A stretch of DNA of 64,000 nucleotides from DATDIC01 sp963777625 (GCA_963777625.1 CAVZRO010000011.1:368497-432496); one strand, 5' to 3'. Shown: positions 35,356 through 44,556, counted from the first letter of the stretch. Made by a program: numbers and translations. Notes: generated from the sequence alone by a model not told the origin.

Positions 35356-36385
35356 CACGGCTGCTCCTGGGTGGCGGCGGGAACGGGGGGGAAATCGATC
35401 AGGGCGTGAGTGAGGAAATGGCTGGCGGCCCTATCGATCGCCTTCCATTGTTCTATCGATGCGTCCTTCCCGAGCAGCTTCTGCATCCCGGCCGCGTCAC
35501 TGAGCTGGGTGTCGGGCGGCGTCCGCCGCGAGCTGGGTCACGCCGGAGCCAAATGTGGTCAGCACTTTTCTTAGTCTGTCGAGAAAGCTGACCAGATCGT
35601 CGATCCCAGGTTGCAGCCAGAAACCCTCATCCTGAATCGGCTCGATGGCGGCGAGTGCGGCGCGAAGGTGTTCGGATCCGACGGAGGTTTCCTGCTGCAG
35701 CTGCTTCAGGATCTCCTGCTCCCGATTCAGTTCCCGCTTCTTTCCGGCACTGAAGAAACCAAGCTGCTCGATCTGCGTCTGCACGGAGGCAAGTTTGACC
35801 TGCTGCGACCCCGTCTGTTCCTGAAGCTGCTGAAGTGTGGCGGCGTCGGCCCGGTACGCTTCCGAAAGATTGGCGTTCGCCGCGATGATATCGGCCTTGA
35901 AGCTCTTCAGGGCCGCGACCAGCGGGCCGATCGCCGCCCTTGCCGTTTGCGCGTCGGCTCCCAGTCGTTGCAAGCCTGTTCGTATGTCGTCGGCGGCGAT
36001 CGTCGAGGCAGGGAAGGTCTGCAAAGTCGCGCTCACCGACGACGCCGATTGATGCAGGCGCTGCACCATCCAGGCGACACTTGCGTACAGGGTGGCGGGA
36101 GGTTGATCCCCCGCCAATGCATTCGGTTGCTCCTGGATCAGATGGCGGAGCTGTTTCGGGGAGCCGAACACCGCCACCAGCGACCGCAACCGGGCCAGGG
36201 CGGCCGCTGATGCCTCCGAGCCGCCCTGGAACGCTGTCGGCAACCCTTCGACTTTCGCCACGTAGCGATTGAGGTGCTTCCAGGATGTCGTGTCGAAGCC
36301 GAGAGTTGCCGGATCGTCGCGGCTGAGGAGCGAGGCGCTCGGGTACTGCCCGGTTCAGTCCAAGGAAAGCGGTCGTTGCACTCAT
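35355..36385 (-). pseudogene. Hairpin-less subunit of the alpha-pore-forming-toxin-like cluster, two frameshifts
   Basis: ATG 36385 begins MSATTAFLGLN with a GAGG site. A shift near 36345-36357 leads to the main frame (YPSASLLSRDDPATLGFDTT, SWKHLNRYVAKVEGLPTAF). The main frame meets a stop at 35497, but a shift near 35513-35519 restores DTQLSDAAGMQKLLGKDASI and EQWKAIDRAASHFLTHALID to a stop overlapping the next ATG. Each shift equals one extra base. The intact protein would be about 340 aa, helical, with the paralogue block VFGSPKQLRHLIQEQPNALA and no long hydrophobic hairpin (only GFFSAGKKRE). The main frame is well preserved, so assembly error is possible. Confidence 0.6.
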
Positions 36386-36516
36386 TCCTATAGCCTCACT
36401 GATTGGCGAACCGACGCCCGAACCTTGCCATGGCAGGCGCACGGGCCTTCTTGGTCGCGTCCCGGGAGCAGATCCGGCGATTTTTTCCGCATCAGTCGCC
36501 ACCTATGTCCGCGCCA

Positions 36517-36553
36517 GGCCGGCTTCCCGTAAATAGCCACCGGGAAGCCGACC
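36517..36553. terminator. Hairpin between toxin-like genes B and C
   Basis: CGGCTTCCCG (36520-36529) pairs perfectly with CGGGAAGCCG (36541-36550) across an 11-nt loop, inside the 195-bp gap between the second and third genes. No U-tract follows on the minus strand. It may be an RNA-stability or attenuation element rather than a full terminator. Confidence 0.4.
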
Positions 36554-36580
36554 TGGTCGGTAACGCATCCCCCGGCGATA

Positions 36581-37834
36581 TCAGGCCGCCGCCGCCAGGG
36601 TCACCGCATTGGCCGGCAGTTTGTCGCCGAAAGCGATGCTGGTGTAGTCCACCAGGGACTCGACCGTGAACTGCTTGGCGCTGTCGTCCACCGCCTTCCA
36701 GCTATTGATCGCCAGGCTCGCCTTCGCCTTGACCAGGAATGGAATGCTGCCGACGTTCCCTTCGGTGATGCTGTTGCTGATGCTCAGCATGTCGTTGTTC
36801 ATCTGCACCCACACGCCCTCGACCGTCTGCAGGCTTTTCAGGAAGCTGGACATCGCCGGACCGACACGTTGCATCTGGGTGTTGAAGTCTCCCAGATCGC
36901 TGCGCAGCCGCTGCTTCTTCTGCAACTGAACGGTTTCATCGGAGATCAGATTGCAGTATTCGTTGTACTCGGCGCGGCACTGCGCGGCCTTCACGCCCAG
37001 GCCGACACCGGTGGCGATCGCCGCCACGCCGCCTATCAGCAGAGAAACGCCCCCGGTGAACGGCGCCAGCAATCCGCCGATCAGCGCACAGCCGACCGAG
37101 GTAGTGACGGCCGCGATAGTGAAATCCCGCCACGCCTTGTAGGCTTCGTCACGCGATTTCTCCAGATCCTGGATCTTCTGCTGCGACGAGCCGATGGCGC
37201 CGTTCACCTCCGCCATCATGGCCGACGAGCCGGCGGTGAATGCCTGCATCTTGGCGTTGTACTCGTTCATCTTCTGCTCGAACGTGCCGAGCTTCTTGAT
37301 CAACGCGCCGGCTTCATCGGACATCTGCTTGGCCAGCGGAATCGGGCCGAGAGTGGTATCGAACAGATAGGCCTTCAACGCCTCGACCTGATCCTTGCTG
37401 GGCAGGCCCGGCAGTTCGTCGAGCACGGATTGGTAGCCGCTTTGCAACTTCCCCGCAGTTTCATGCACACGCTGACCGAGCCACACCGTATGCGTATAGA
37501 TCTCCGCCGGCGGGGTCTGGGTGGCCAGCAGGTTAGGATTGGCGATCAGTGCCGCGCGCAGCGTTTTCGGATTGCCGAACTCGGTCGCGGCGTCGCGCAC
37601 GCTGCCCATCGCGGTGATGCAGTTCTTGATGACGGTCGAGCCGCCCAGGGAGCCGTATTTGTCTTCGAAATCACCTGTGGTGATCGGCAGTTCCAGCGCC
37701 GACCCGACATAGACCTGAAGCTCGAGCCAACTGTCGCTGAACAGCGCGAACTGGCTCTGCTGACCGGATTTCGGGTCCGCCGGCGTGATAAGGCCGTCAA
37801 CGGGTGCAATAGAGACATCGGGCATTATGTTCAT
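36581..37834 (-). CDS. Alpha-pore-forming toxin-like subunit with hydrophobic hairpin (B)
   Basis: A 417-aa protein from ATG 37834. The order is a helical tail domain, the block FGNPKTLRAALIANPNLLA (87-105), a long coiled-coil arm ending QQKIQDLEKSRDEAYKAWRD, then a hydrophobic Gly/Ala-rich hairpin (about 239-283: FTIAAVTTSVGCALIGGLLA, VSLLIGGVAAIATGVGLGV). A return arm follows, and the C-terminal helix INSWKAVDDSAKQF (377-390). This arm-hairpin-arm plan is that of ClyA/Hbl/Xax/Mak alpha-pore-forming toxins, which are exported without a classical signal. It is closely similar to the gene upstream, 32 bp away, and is probably co-transcribed with it. Confidence 0.65.
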   Translation of the reverse strand: MNIMPDVSIAPVDGLITPADPKSGQQSQFALFSDSWLELQVYVGSALELPITTGDFEDKYGSLGGSTVIKNCITAMGSVRDAATEFGNPKTLRAALIANPNLLATQTPPAEIYTHTVWLGQRVHETAGKLQSGYQSVLDELPGLPSKDQVEALKAYLFDTTLGPIPLAKQMSDEAGALIKKLGTFEQKMNEYNAKMQAFTAGSSAMMAEVNGAIGSSQQKIQDLEKSRDEAYKAWRDFTIAAVTTSVGCALIGGLLAPFTGGVSLLIGGVAAIATGVGLGVKAAQCRAEYNEYCNLISDETVQLQKKQRLRSDLGDFNTQMQRVGPAMSSFLKSLQTVEGVWVQMNNDMLSISNSITEGNVGSIPFLVKAKASLAINSWKAVDDSAKQFTVESLVDYTSIAFGDKLPANAVTLAAAA

Positions 37835-37866
37835 CCATCGGCTAAGTGTTGTACGAAGGCTCGCAG

Positions 37867-39144
37867 CTACGCCGCGAGTTTCAGGCTGAAGTTCTGCTGC
37901 CAGCCAGGCTCGTCGTTCGGCAGCGCGCTGCCGAACGCCATGACGTCGGAATCGACGAAGGATCCCTGGACGAAGGCGCGCATGGCATCGGCGACAGTGG
38001 TCCAGTTCGCCGCCGACGCGGCCATTTCCGTGTCGTGCAGCCATGGGCCGCTGGCCAGACTGTCCACGCCGAGCTCGCTCACCTTGAATTTGATCTCCTG
38101 CAACGAGCTGACCCAGGCGTCCCTGACCACGCCAATCTGGCTGATGACCTGGTTCGACGCCGGCAGCGAGAACTTCATCGTCGCGTCCAGCGCACCGAGA
38201 TCATGGCGATAGGCCACGCGCTTCTGCATGAGGTCGCTGGAATCGCCGACCTGCTTGACCAGATCGTCGTATGTGCTGCGTGCCAGGCCGGCGGCGGTTC
38301 CCAGGCCCGCCGCCGCGAGACCTGCCGCCGCACCGGTGACGGCGGTTCCCACCGCGAAGCTGGCGCCGCCAGTGGGCACCGCGAGCACCACCATGACGGC
38401 GATGCCGATGATGCCGATAACCGCTGGAACGATGCAGGCCGAGATCGTCAGACCGAGCCATCGCGAATAGGCCGCATCGCGGTCCTTTTCCAACTGCGCG
38501 ATCTTGTCCTGCAGGCTTCCGATTTCTGCGTTCAGCGCCGTCTGTGTCGCCGACGAGCGGTCGGTGTACACCTTCATGGCGAGCTGGGCTTCCTCCAGCT
38601 CGTCCGACCGTGCCTGGAATTCGCTGATCAGCGCATCAAGCTGAGCCACGGTCTGCTGCATCCGGTCGGCGATCTGGTCGGTATCGAGGAACAGGCTCTT
38701 GATCCCGGTCACGACTTCCGACGCAGAGCTGCCGCGGGCGCTGGCGGGAATGGATTTCAGTAGGGATGCCAGCGAGAAGGCGTTCTGATAAGCCTGCCCG
38801 AGCGTCCAGACGGTTGCCGAGAATGAGTTGTTGCGTGGCCGGTCGACGCCAGCCAGGATGTTCGGGTCCTTCAGGATCTTTGCCCGCAACTGCGCGGGAT
38901 TGCCGTACCTGGTTGCAACCGCCTGCAACCTGGACATGGCATCGAAGCAGTCCTTCATCTCCAGGCCCGATGAAGCATCCCCGTAGCGGGTTTCGTACTC
39001 GGTGTAGTTGTAGGGCAGAGCCAGCACGCTTTGCAGACGGGTCTGAAGATCGAACCAATCGGTGGACGACAGGATGAATTTCCGCGCACTCTGGCCGTCC
39101 CCGGCCGCTGTCAGCAGTCTCGATGAGGGAACAAACAAGGGCAT
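37867..39144 (-). CDS. Alpha-pore-forming toxin-like subunit with hydrophobic hairpin (A)
   Basis: A 425-aa protein from ATG 39144 with AAGGA upstream, first gene of the cluster. It parallels subunit B: YGNPAQLRAKILKDPNILAG (80-99), arm IGSLQDKIAQLEKDRDAAYS, and the hairpin 230-288 (LTISACIVPAVIGIIGIAVM, VVLAVPTGGASFAVGTAVTG, AAAGLAAAGLG). A return arm and the C-terminal helix SAANWTTVADAMRAF (377-391) follow. The junction +RDxAYxxWxxxTI is shared by A and B. There is no signal peptide, as in ClyA and the Xax/Mak families. The family name is inferred from architecture and pattern, without a search. Confidence 0.65.
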   Translation of the reverse strand: MPLFVPSSRLLTAAGDGQSARKFILSSTDWFDLQTRLQSVLALPYNYTEYETRYGDASSGLEMKDCFDAMSRLQAVATRYGNPAQLRAKILKDPNILAGVDRPRNNSFSATVWTLGQAYQNAFSLASLLKSIPASARGSSASEVVTGIKSLFLDTDQIADRMQQTVAQLDALISEFQARSDELEEAQLAMKVYTDRSSATQTALNAEIGSLQDKIAQLEKDRDAAYSRWLGLTISACIVPAVIGIIGIAVMVVLAVPTGGASFAVGTAVTGAAAGLAAAGLGTAAGLARSTYDDLVKQVGDSSDLMQKRVAYRHDLGALDATMKFSLPASNQVISQIGVVRDAWVSSLQEIKFKVSELGVDSLASGPWLHDTEMAASAANWTTVADAMRAFVQGSFVDSDVMAFGSALPNDEPGWQQNFSLKLAA

Positions 39145-39429
39145 AAATCCGTCCTTCGCTATTAAGGTTGTCAGCCGCGTAGCGATGTCCTGGCGTCACG
39201 ACCCTGTGCCGAGAAAGCGCCGGAATTGCGCAACAGGTACCGCCGGTTCAAGACGTACAGAGTCCGCGGCCCTTGCTGCTTCATCACCATCACCGGAGTG
39301 AGCGGATGGTGCGCGCAATATGTTGCCGAAACTTAAACGCGGGGAAGCGTTGTCGACGCTGCGTCGATACGTCCGTGCAGGACATACCCGAGTGCCATGC
39401 CAGGCGCCGAGAAGACCGATTCATCCATC
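39145..39429. other. Upstream region of the toxin-like operon, no gene seen
   Basis: About 285 bp ahead of gene A without a credible reading frame. A promoter for the cluster should be here, but I see no clear -35/-10 pair or operator palindrome. Confidence 0.4.
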
Positions 39430-39495
39430 GTCATTCCCGCTTCCCTCGTCATGCCCGCTTCCCTCGCCATGCCCGCGCAGGCGGGCATCCAGCGA
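39430..39495. repeat. Partial dispersed repeat R1 with tandem short arms
   Basis: GTCATTCCCGCTTCCCTC, GTCATGCCCGCTTCCCTC and CATGCCCGCGCAGGCGGGCA occur in succession, the last forming the stem. Only the first half of R1 is present, with its arm triplicated. Confidence 0.6.
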
Positions 39496-39556
39496 TCGCC
39501 CGCGCAACCCGCGACCTCCGCCTGGTCAGCCTCTCGGCCCGCTCGGTCAGTATCGG

Positions 39557-40424
39557 TAGCTAATCAATCTGTCCGGCTTATGTAGCTCATGATCTGTCCG
39601 CTTCGTTCTTGCTCTGTGCCGGGACATGCCCCGGCACAGAGCGGCCGCAACCGGGAGGGCAGCAGTTGCAGGCTCAACCGTTGCCATTTCACCGTGTTGT
39701 CGTTGCCCACCGTCGGTTCCTCCTGAATGCACAGGATCTCGCGCCAGGCACCGGTCGCATCGGTGACGAACGCCGAACCCTCCCGCTCCGCCGCGATCGC
39801 GAACCGCGCGTTGTGTTCTGCGATGCAGACCTCACGCAGCCAGCGATTGGCCGCCTCCACCGTGTCGATCCCGGCCAGCGCAAACTCCTTCGGCAGGCGG
39901 TCCTGCAGGGTGCCGAACACGCGTTCCGAGCGTCCCCGGGCCTGCGGCGAGTAGGCCGCGATGTGCGCGATGCCGAGTTGCTTCAGGGCGCGGCCGAACT
40001 GCGTCAGCACCGTCTTCGACACCGCTCCGCCCGCGTCCGGCGTCGCGAAGTAGTGACTGCCCCGGTCGGTGTAGAGCGAGCAGAACAGACCATGCTGCGC
40101 CACCACCTCCCGCACCCCGCGCAGGCTCGACGCGGTGCCTTCCTCATCCACCAGGAAGGCGGAATACAGCGCGCTGGTGGCATCCTCCATCGTCACCACC
40201 AGGTCCTTGCTTGCCGAGCGCCCCCGTCCGCTCGCTGATCCCAAGCAGTTCCGCTGCCTCCAACTGGCTCAGTGCCGATCGCTCCGTCCGTCCAAGCACA
40301 GCCAAAAAACGCATCCGCCGTATCCCCTCGTGAATGCGTGCCCGGTCGATTCATGCCCCCAATCCCGGAGCCCCAGTGGACCGGACACTTCACGAGCTAC
40401 AAACACCGGACAAACCACCAGCTA
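39557..40424. mobile_element. Decayed ISNCY-type insertion sequence
   Basis: The left end has ATCTGTCCGGCTTATGTAGCTC then ATGATCTGTCCGC. The right end read in reverse gives TTTGTCCGGTGTTTGTAGCTC then GTGAAGTGTCCGG. The shared spaced words TGTCCGG...TGTAGCTC...TGTCCG identify the two inverted ends. The enclosed transposase has an internal deletion, so the element is immobile unless helped in trans. Confidence 0.65.
39564..40314 (-). pseudogene. ISNCY-family transposase with internal deletion
   Basis: The N terminus from ATG 40314 encodes the helix-turn-helix MRFLAVLGRTERSALSQLEA, AELLGISERT. About 100 nt later, in another phase, the catalytic domain begins abruptly: KDLVVTMEDATSALYSAFLV, LYTDRGSHYFATPDAGG, YSPQARGRSERVFGTLQDRL. 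The segment between HTH and the first catalytic Asp is missing. The C terminus also runs into the element end (GTEQERSGQIMSYISRTD). Confidence 0.75.
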
Positions 40425-40505
40425 GCCGCAGCACAGCGTTAAATCCTTGCGCTGCGCCCGCTGGTCTGTGATTTTGCGCCTTCGCCTGGGAAAGGACCCG
40501 TCTGC

Positions 40506-41519
40506 ATGGCGTTCACGCGCAAACGCGTGCTGGTGACCGGCGGAGCGGGTTTCCTCGGCTCCCATCTCTGCGAACGCCTGCTCGCTGCCGGCAACGACGT
40601 TCTCTGCGTGGATAATTATTTCACGGGCCGCAAGGACAATATCGCCCCCCTCCTTGCTGACCCGCATTTCGAGGCGCTGCGCCACGACGTCACCTTTCCC
40701 CTCTACGTGGAGGTGGACGAGATCTACAATCTCGCTTGCCCTGCATCGCCCATCCATTACCAGTTCGATCCGGTGCAGACCACCAAGACCAGCGTCATCG
40801 GCGCCATCAACATGCTCGGCCTGGCGAAGCGCGTCGGCGCCCGCATCCTACAGGCCTCCACCAGCGAAGTTTATGGTGACCCGACGGCCCACCCGCAGAC
40901 CGAGGATTACCGGGGCAACGTCAACCCACTCGGCCCGCGCGCCTGTTACGACGAAGGCAAGCGCTGCGCCGAAACGCTGTTTTTCGACTATCTCCGCCAG
41001 CACAAGATTCGCATCAAGGTTGCCCGCATCTTCAACACCTATGGACCGCGCATGCACCCCGACGATGGTCGCGTCGTCTCCAACTTCATCGTCCGGGCGC
41101 TCCAGGATCAGCCGATCACCATCTATGGCGACGGCCGCCAGACCCGCGCCTTCTGCTACGTCGATGACCTGATCGCCGGCCTGATGCGTCTGATGGCTGC
41201 CGATGACGACGTGGTCGGCCCGCTCAATATCGGCAACCCGAACGAGATCACCATGCAGGAACTGGCCGACCTCATCATCCGGCTCACCGGCTCACGCTCG
41301 TCCATCGTCCATCGTCCGCTACCGCAGGACGACCCGTTGCAGCGCTGCCCGGACATTTCCCGCGCCCGCCATCTGCTTGGATGGGAACCAACCATGAAAC
41401 TGGAAGATGGGTTGCAACGAACGATCCGTTATTTCACTGCTCTGCTCGAATCGGTCGGTTCCATCAGGCCCGACCCGAAACAGCCTCTACCGGTCACCTG
41501 CGAAGGTGGCCGGGACTGA
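40506..41519 (+). CDS. UDP-glucuronate decarboxylase (UDP-xylose synthase)-type SDR
   Basis: A 337-aa extended SDR with AAAGGA upstream. NAD motif TGGAGFLGSH is at 11-20. STSEVYGDP (119-127) contains the UXS-type Glu, and YDEGK (148-152) supplies catalytic Tyr/Lys. The early VDNYFTGRKDNI and RIFNTYGPRMHPDDGRVVSN also match UXS rather than 4-epimerases. The product, UDP-xylose, would feed the glycosyltransferases that follow directly (15-bp gap). Confidence 0.88.
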   Translation: MAFTRKRVLVTGGAGFLGSHLCERLLAAGNDVLCVDNYFTGRKDNIAPLLADPHFEALRHDVTFPLYVEVDEIYNLACPASPIHYQFDPVQTTKTSVIGAINMLGLAKRVGARILQASTSEVYGDPTAHPQTEDYRGNVNPLGPRACYDEGKRCAETLFFDYLRQHKIRIKVARIFNTYGPRMHPDDGRVVSNFIVRALQDQPITIYGDGRQTRAFCYVDDLIAGLMRLMAADDDVVGPLNIGNPNEITMQELADLIIRLTGSRSSIVHRPLPQDDPLQRCPDISRARHLLGWEPTMKLEDGLQRTIRYFTALLESVGSIRPDPKQPLPVTCEGGRD

Positions 41520-41534
41520 ACCAGCAACACGTCC

Positions 41535-43799
41535 ATGTCACGACCCGCCCGCGTCCTGCATGTCCTCAAATATTATCGTCCGCGCTTCACCGGCGAGGGC
41601 GCGTTCATGGAGCGCTGCACCGGCTTCATGCAGGTGCTCGCCCCTGACGTGCAGCACGACTTGCTGGTCACCGTGACGCCCGAGCCACCCGAACCACCGC
41701 GCGCCTGCTCCACCCTGAATCGCATCTATTATCTCAGCCGCCGGCCTCTGACTCCGTGGCGGCAGGAAGCGGCGCTGGTGGCCTGGTTCCTGCGCCACCT
41801 GCATCGCTACGATACTGTCCATATCCGTACCCACGCGGACTGGTGCTTCTTCAGCTACGTCCTTACCAAGCTGTTTCGTCGTCGCCTGGTGTTGTCCTCC
41901 ACGCTGGATGACAGCATTCCCGTCCTGGTCAGCCGCTACCGCTCGTCGCGGCACTCCGTCGTGTCCCGGTTGTTCCGTCTTTTCGATGCAGTGATCTCCA
42001 TCAATCCCAGACTTCATGCGGAATCGTCGCAGGTCATTCCACCAGATCGTTGCCATCTCATACCATGTGGGATCAATGATCCACAGCCAGATCCGACCGC
42101 CCGCTTGGCGATCCGCTCCCAACTCGGCATTCCCGAGAATGCGCTCGTGCTGATCTTCGTCGGCGCGCTCAACCGGCGCAAAGACCCGTTGCTGCTCATC
42201 CGCACGCTGCCGGAAATCCTGCGCGTCCATCCCGAAACTTTTCTTATGCTGGTGGGGCCCGAAATCGACCCGGTCTATGCCAAGGAATTCCACGCCGCCA
42301 TAGAGCGCGACGGCACCCGAGATCATATTCGCTTTGTGGGCGAAGTGTCGGACGTTCACTCCTATTTCCAGGCCGCTGATATCATGACCTTCGGCTCTCA
42401 TCAGGAAGGGTTTGGGATGGTGGTCCCGGAAGCCCAGGTCAACGGACTGCCGGTCGTCGTGCGTCATCTTCCGGGCGTAAATGATCTATTCGTCACCAAC
42501 GAAGTTACGGGGCTCTTTTTCACCGACGAGCCCGGCTACCTGAATGCCGTCCTCCGCCTGGCGGCAGACCCCCAATTGCGGCAGCGGATCGGCAGCCGAG
42601 CCCGGGACTACGTGCGCGCCACGTTCGATATGCCGCGCGTGGCCCAGCGTTACCTTCAGATCTATGACCTACCTCCCGACGGCGCGTCCGACCGGCTGCA
42701 TCCGGACGCTCCGGAATGGGAGGATATCCGCCAACTCGGTTGCAGTGCCTCCGTCGTTGACAAGCGGCTGCATGCGCCGACACAAATCCAGCGGCCCGCT
42801 CCGCCGCTGATCGTCACCCTGATCGACGCCGAGGAAGCGTTCGATTGGAACCGCCAACCCTTCGAGCGCGCCGCCGCCGACGTCCACTCGATGGCCGAGC
42901 AGTTTCTCGCCCATCGCGTCTTCGACCGCTACGGCGTCATCCCTACCTACCTGATCGACTATCCGGTCGCCGTGCAGGACTATGGTTGCGCCCCGCTGCG
43001 CGAGCTGCTGCAGCACCAGAAATGCGACGTCGGTGCCCAACTCCACGCCTGGGTCACTCCCCCGCTGATTGAGGAACTCACCGCCGGCAATACCTACCCG
43101 GGCAATCTGCCGGTCGCGCTGGAATATGAGAAACTTAACGTGCTGACACGCGCGATCGAAGACGGGCTCGATGTGCGCCCGCGCATCTATCGCGCCGGCC
43201 GCTTCGGCGCCGGCCCGCGTACCGGGGATATCCTGCGGCAGCTCGGCTACCTCGCCGACAGCAGCGTCATGCCGTGCTGGAGCTTCGCGCACCAGGGCGG
43301 CCCCGATTATCTGGGCTTCAGCTCCACTGCTCCATACTGGATCGACGCCGACCGCACCATCCTCGAAATTCCCAGCACCGCCGGGTTCGTCGGGCACCTG
43401 GCCGATCCGTCCGCCCTGCTGCGCCGCAGCCTGTTCAGCCGCTTCAGCGAAACCATGCACTGGCCGGCCTTGATGTCCCGCCTGGGCCTCCTCGAACGGA
43501 TCAGGCTGACCCCCGAGGGCATCCTGATCGACGAAGCCAAGCGGCTCGTCCGCCATCTCTCGGCGCAGGGCCAGAAGATTTTCGTCCTGACCTACCACAC
43601 CCCTTCCCTGCTTCCCGGCTGCACCCCGTACGTCCGCACGCCCGAAGACCTCACCCGCTTCCTCGCCTGGCTCGACGAGTTCTACGATTTCTTTCAGCGC
43701 GATCTCGGCGGACGGCCGGCCACCTGGCGGGAGGTCCACGATCTCTGCCGCGCCGAATCGCGCACCGAGCCGGCCGCCACACAGATGGCTCCCGCATAA
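41535..43799 (+). CDS. Fusion of a GT4 glycosyltransferase and a WalW/polysaccharide-deacetylase-like domain
   Basis: A 754-aa protein. Residues 1 to about 380 are a GT-B glycosyltransferase family 4 domain (LVLIFVGALNRRKDPLLLIR; the donor-site acidic motif in FGSHQEGFGMVVPEAQVNGL). From about 425 a second domain begins, PPLIVTLIDAEEAFDWNRQP, with YRAGRFGAGPRTGDILRQLG, a Trp/His-rich core and FVLTYHTPSLLPG. These resemble WalW-type polysaccharide-deacetylase-like proteins, including metal-site Asp and His candidates. A single chain could add a sugar and trim or deacetylate the product. The second assignment is less certain than the first. Confidence 0.75.
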   Translation: MSRPARVLHVLKYYRPRFTGEGAFMERCTGFMQVLAPDVQHDLLVTVTPEPPEPPRACSTLNRIYYLSRRPLTPWRQEAALVAWFLRHLHRYDTVHIRTHADWCFFSYVLTKLFRRRLVLSSTLDDSIPVLVSRYRSSRHSVVSRLFRLFDAVISINPRLHAESSQVIPPDRCHLIPCGINDPQPDPTARLAIRSQLGIPENALVLIFVGALNRRKDPLLLIRTLPEILRVHPETFLMLVGPEIDPVYAKEFHAAIERDGTRDHIRFVGEVSDVHSYFQAADIMTFGSHQEGFGMVVPEAQVNGLPVVVRHLPGVNDLFVTNEVTGLFFTDEPGYLNAVLRLAADPQLRQRIGSRARDYVRATFDMPRVAQRYLQIYDLPPDGASDRLHPDAPEWEDIRQLGCSASVVDKRLHAPTQIQRPAPPLIVTLIDAEEAFDWNRQPFERAAADVHSMAEQFLAHRVFDRYGVIPTYLIDYPVAVQDYGCAPLRELLQHQKCDVGAQLHAWVTPPLIEELTAGNTYPGNLPVALEYEKLNVLTRAIEDGLDVRPRIYRAGRFGAGPRTGDILRQLGYLADSSVMPCWSFAHQGGPDYLGFSSTAPYWIDADRTILEIPSTAGFVGHLADPSALLRRSLFSRFSETMHWPALMSRLGLLERIRLTPEGILIDEAKRLVRHLSAQGQKIFVLTYHTPSLLPGCTPYVRTPEDLTRFLAWLDEFYDFFQRDLGGRPATWREVHDLCRAESRTEPAATQMAPA

Positions 43800-43803
43800 T
43801 CCC

Positions 43804-44556
43804 ATGGCCGTATCCCAATCCCACCCGCGCATCGTCCGTGGCGGCAAGGCCATCTACGGTGCCCCGCTCGGCATCCTGATGCTTGAAGCCCGCTTCCCCC
43901 GCATCCCCGGCGACATGGGCAACGCCAGCACCTGGCCGTTCCCCGTGCTCTACCGCGTCGTCCGCGGCGCCACGCCGGAACGCGTGGTGCTCGAAGGCGC
44001 CACCGGCCTGCGTGACGATTTCCTCGCCGCCGCCGCCGATCTCGTGCGCGATGGCGCCGAGGCGATCACCACCAACTGCGGCTTCCTCTCCCTGTTTCAG
44101 CGCGAGCTCGCCGTCCAGCTCCGCGTCCCCGTCGCCACCAGCGCGCTCATGCAGGTGCCCTGGGTCCAGGCCATGCTGCCCCCCGGCCAGCGCGTCGGAA
44201 TCATCACCGTCTCCGCCGGCTCGCTCACCCCCAGCCACCTGCAAGCGGTTGATGTGCCCCTGGACACGCCGATCGTCGGCACCGAGCAGGGCAGGGAATT
44301 CTTTCGTGTCCTGATCCGCGGGGAAAGCCAGGACATGGACGTGGACCTCGCCGCGCAGGACATCCTCAACGCCGGGCGCGAACTCAGAGGCAGGCACCCA
44401 AATCTTGGCGCCATCGTCCTGGAGTGCACCAACATGCCGCCCTACGCGCACCGACTGCGCGAGGAGCTGCAGCTACCCATCTTCGACATCTATTCGCTGA
44501 TCACGTGGCTCCACGCCGGCCTTCGCCCCCGCCAGTTCGAGCCGGCCACCCGGTGA
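43804..44556 (+). CDS. Aspartate/glutamate racemase-like protein
   Basis: A 250-aa protein. Two cysteines sit in the places of the racemase pair: ITTNCGFLS and VLECTNMPPY. GKAIYGAPLGILMLEARFPR starts the first lobe. The Asp/Glu/hydantoin racemase superfamily inverts carbon centres using these thiols, but many members of this subgroup have unknown substrates. It is embedded between two glycosyltransferase genes and overlaps the next by four bases (GTGA). Confidence 0.75.
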   Translation: MAVSQSHPRIVRGGKAIYGAPLGILMLEARFPRIPGDMGNASTWPFPVLYRVVRGATPERVVLEGATGLRDDFLAAAADLVRDGAEAITTNCGFLSLFQRELAVQLRVPVATSALMQVPWVQAMLPPGQRVGIITVSAGSLTPSHLQAVDVPLDTPIVGTEQGREFFRVLIRGESQDMDVDLAAQDILNAGRELRGRHPNLGAIVLECTNMPPYAHRLREELQLPIFDIYSLITWLHAGLRPRQFEPATR

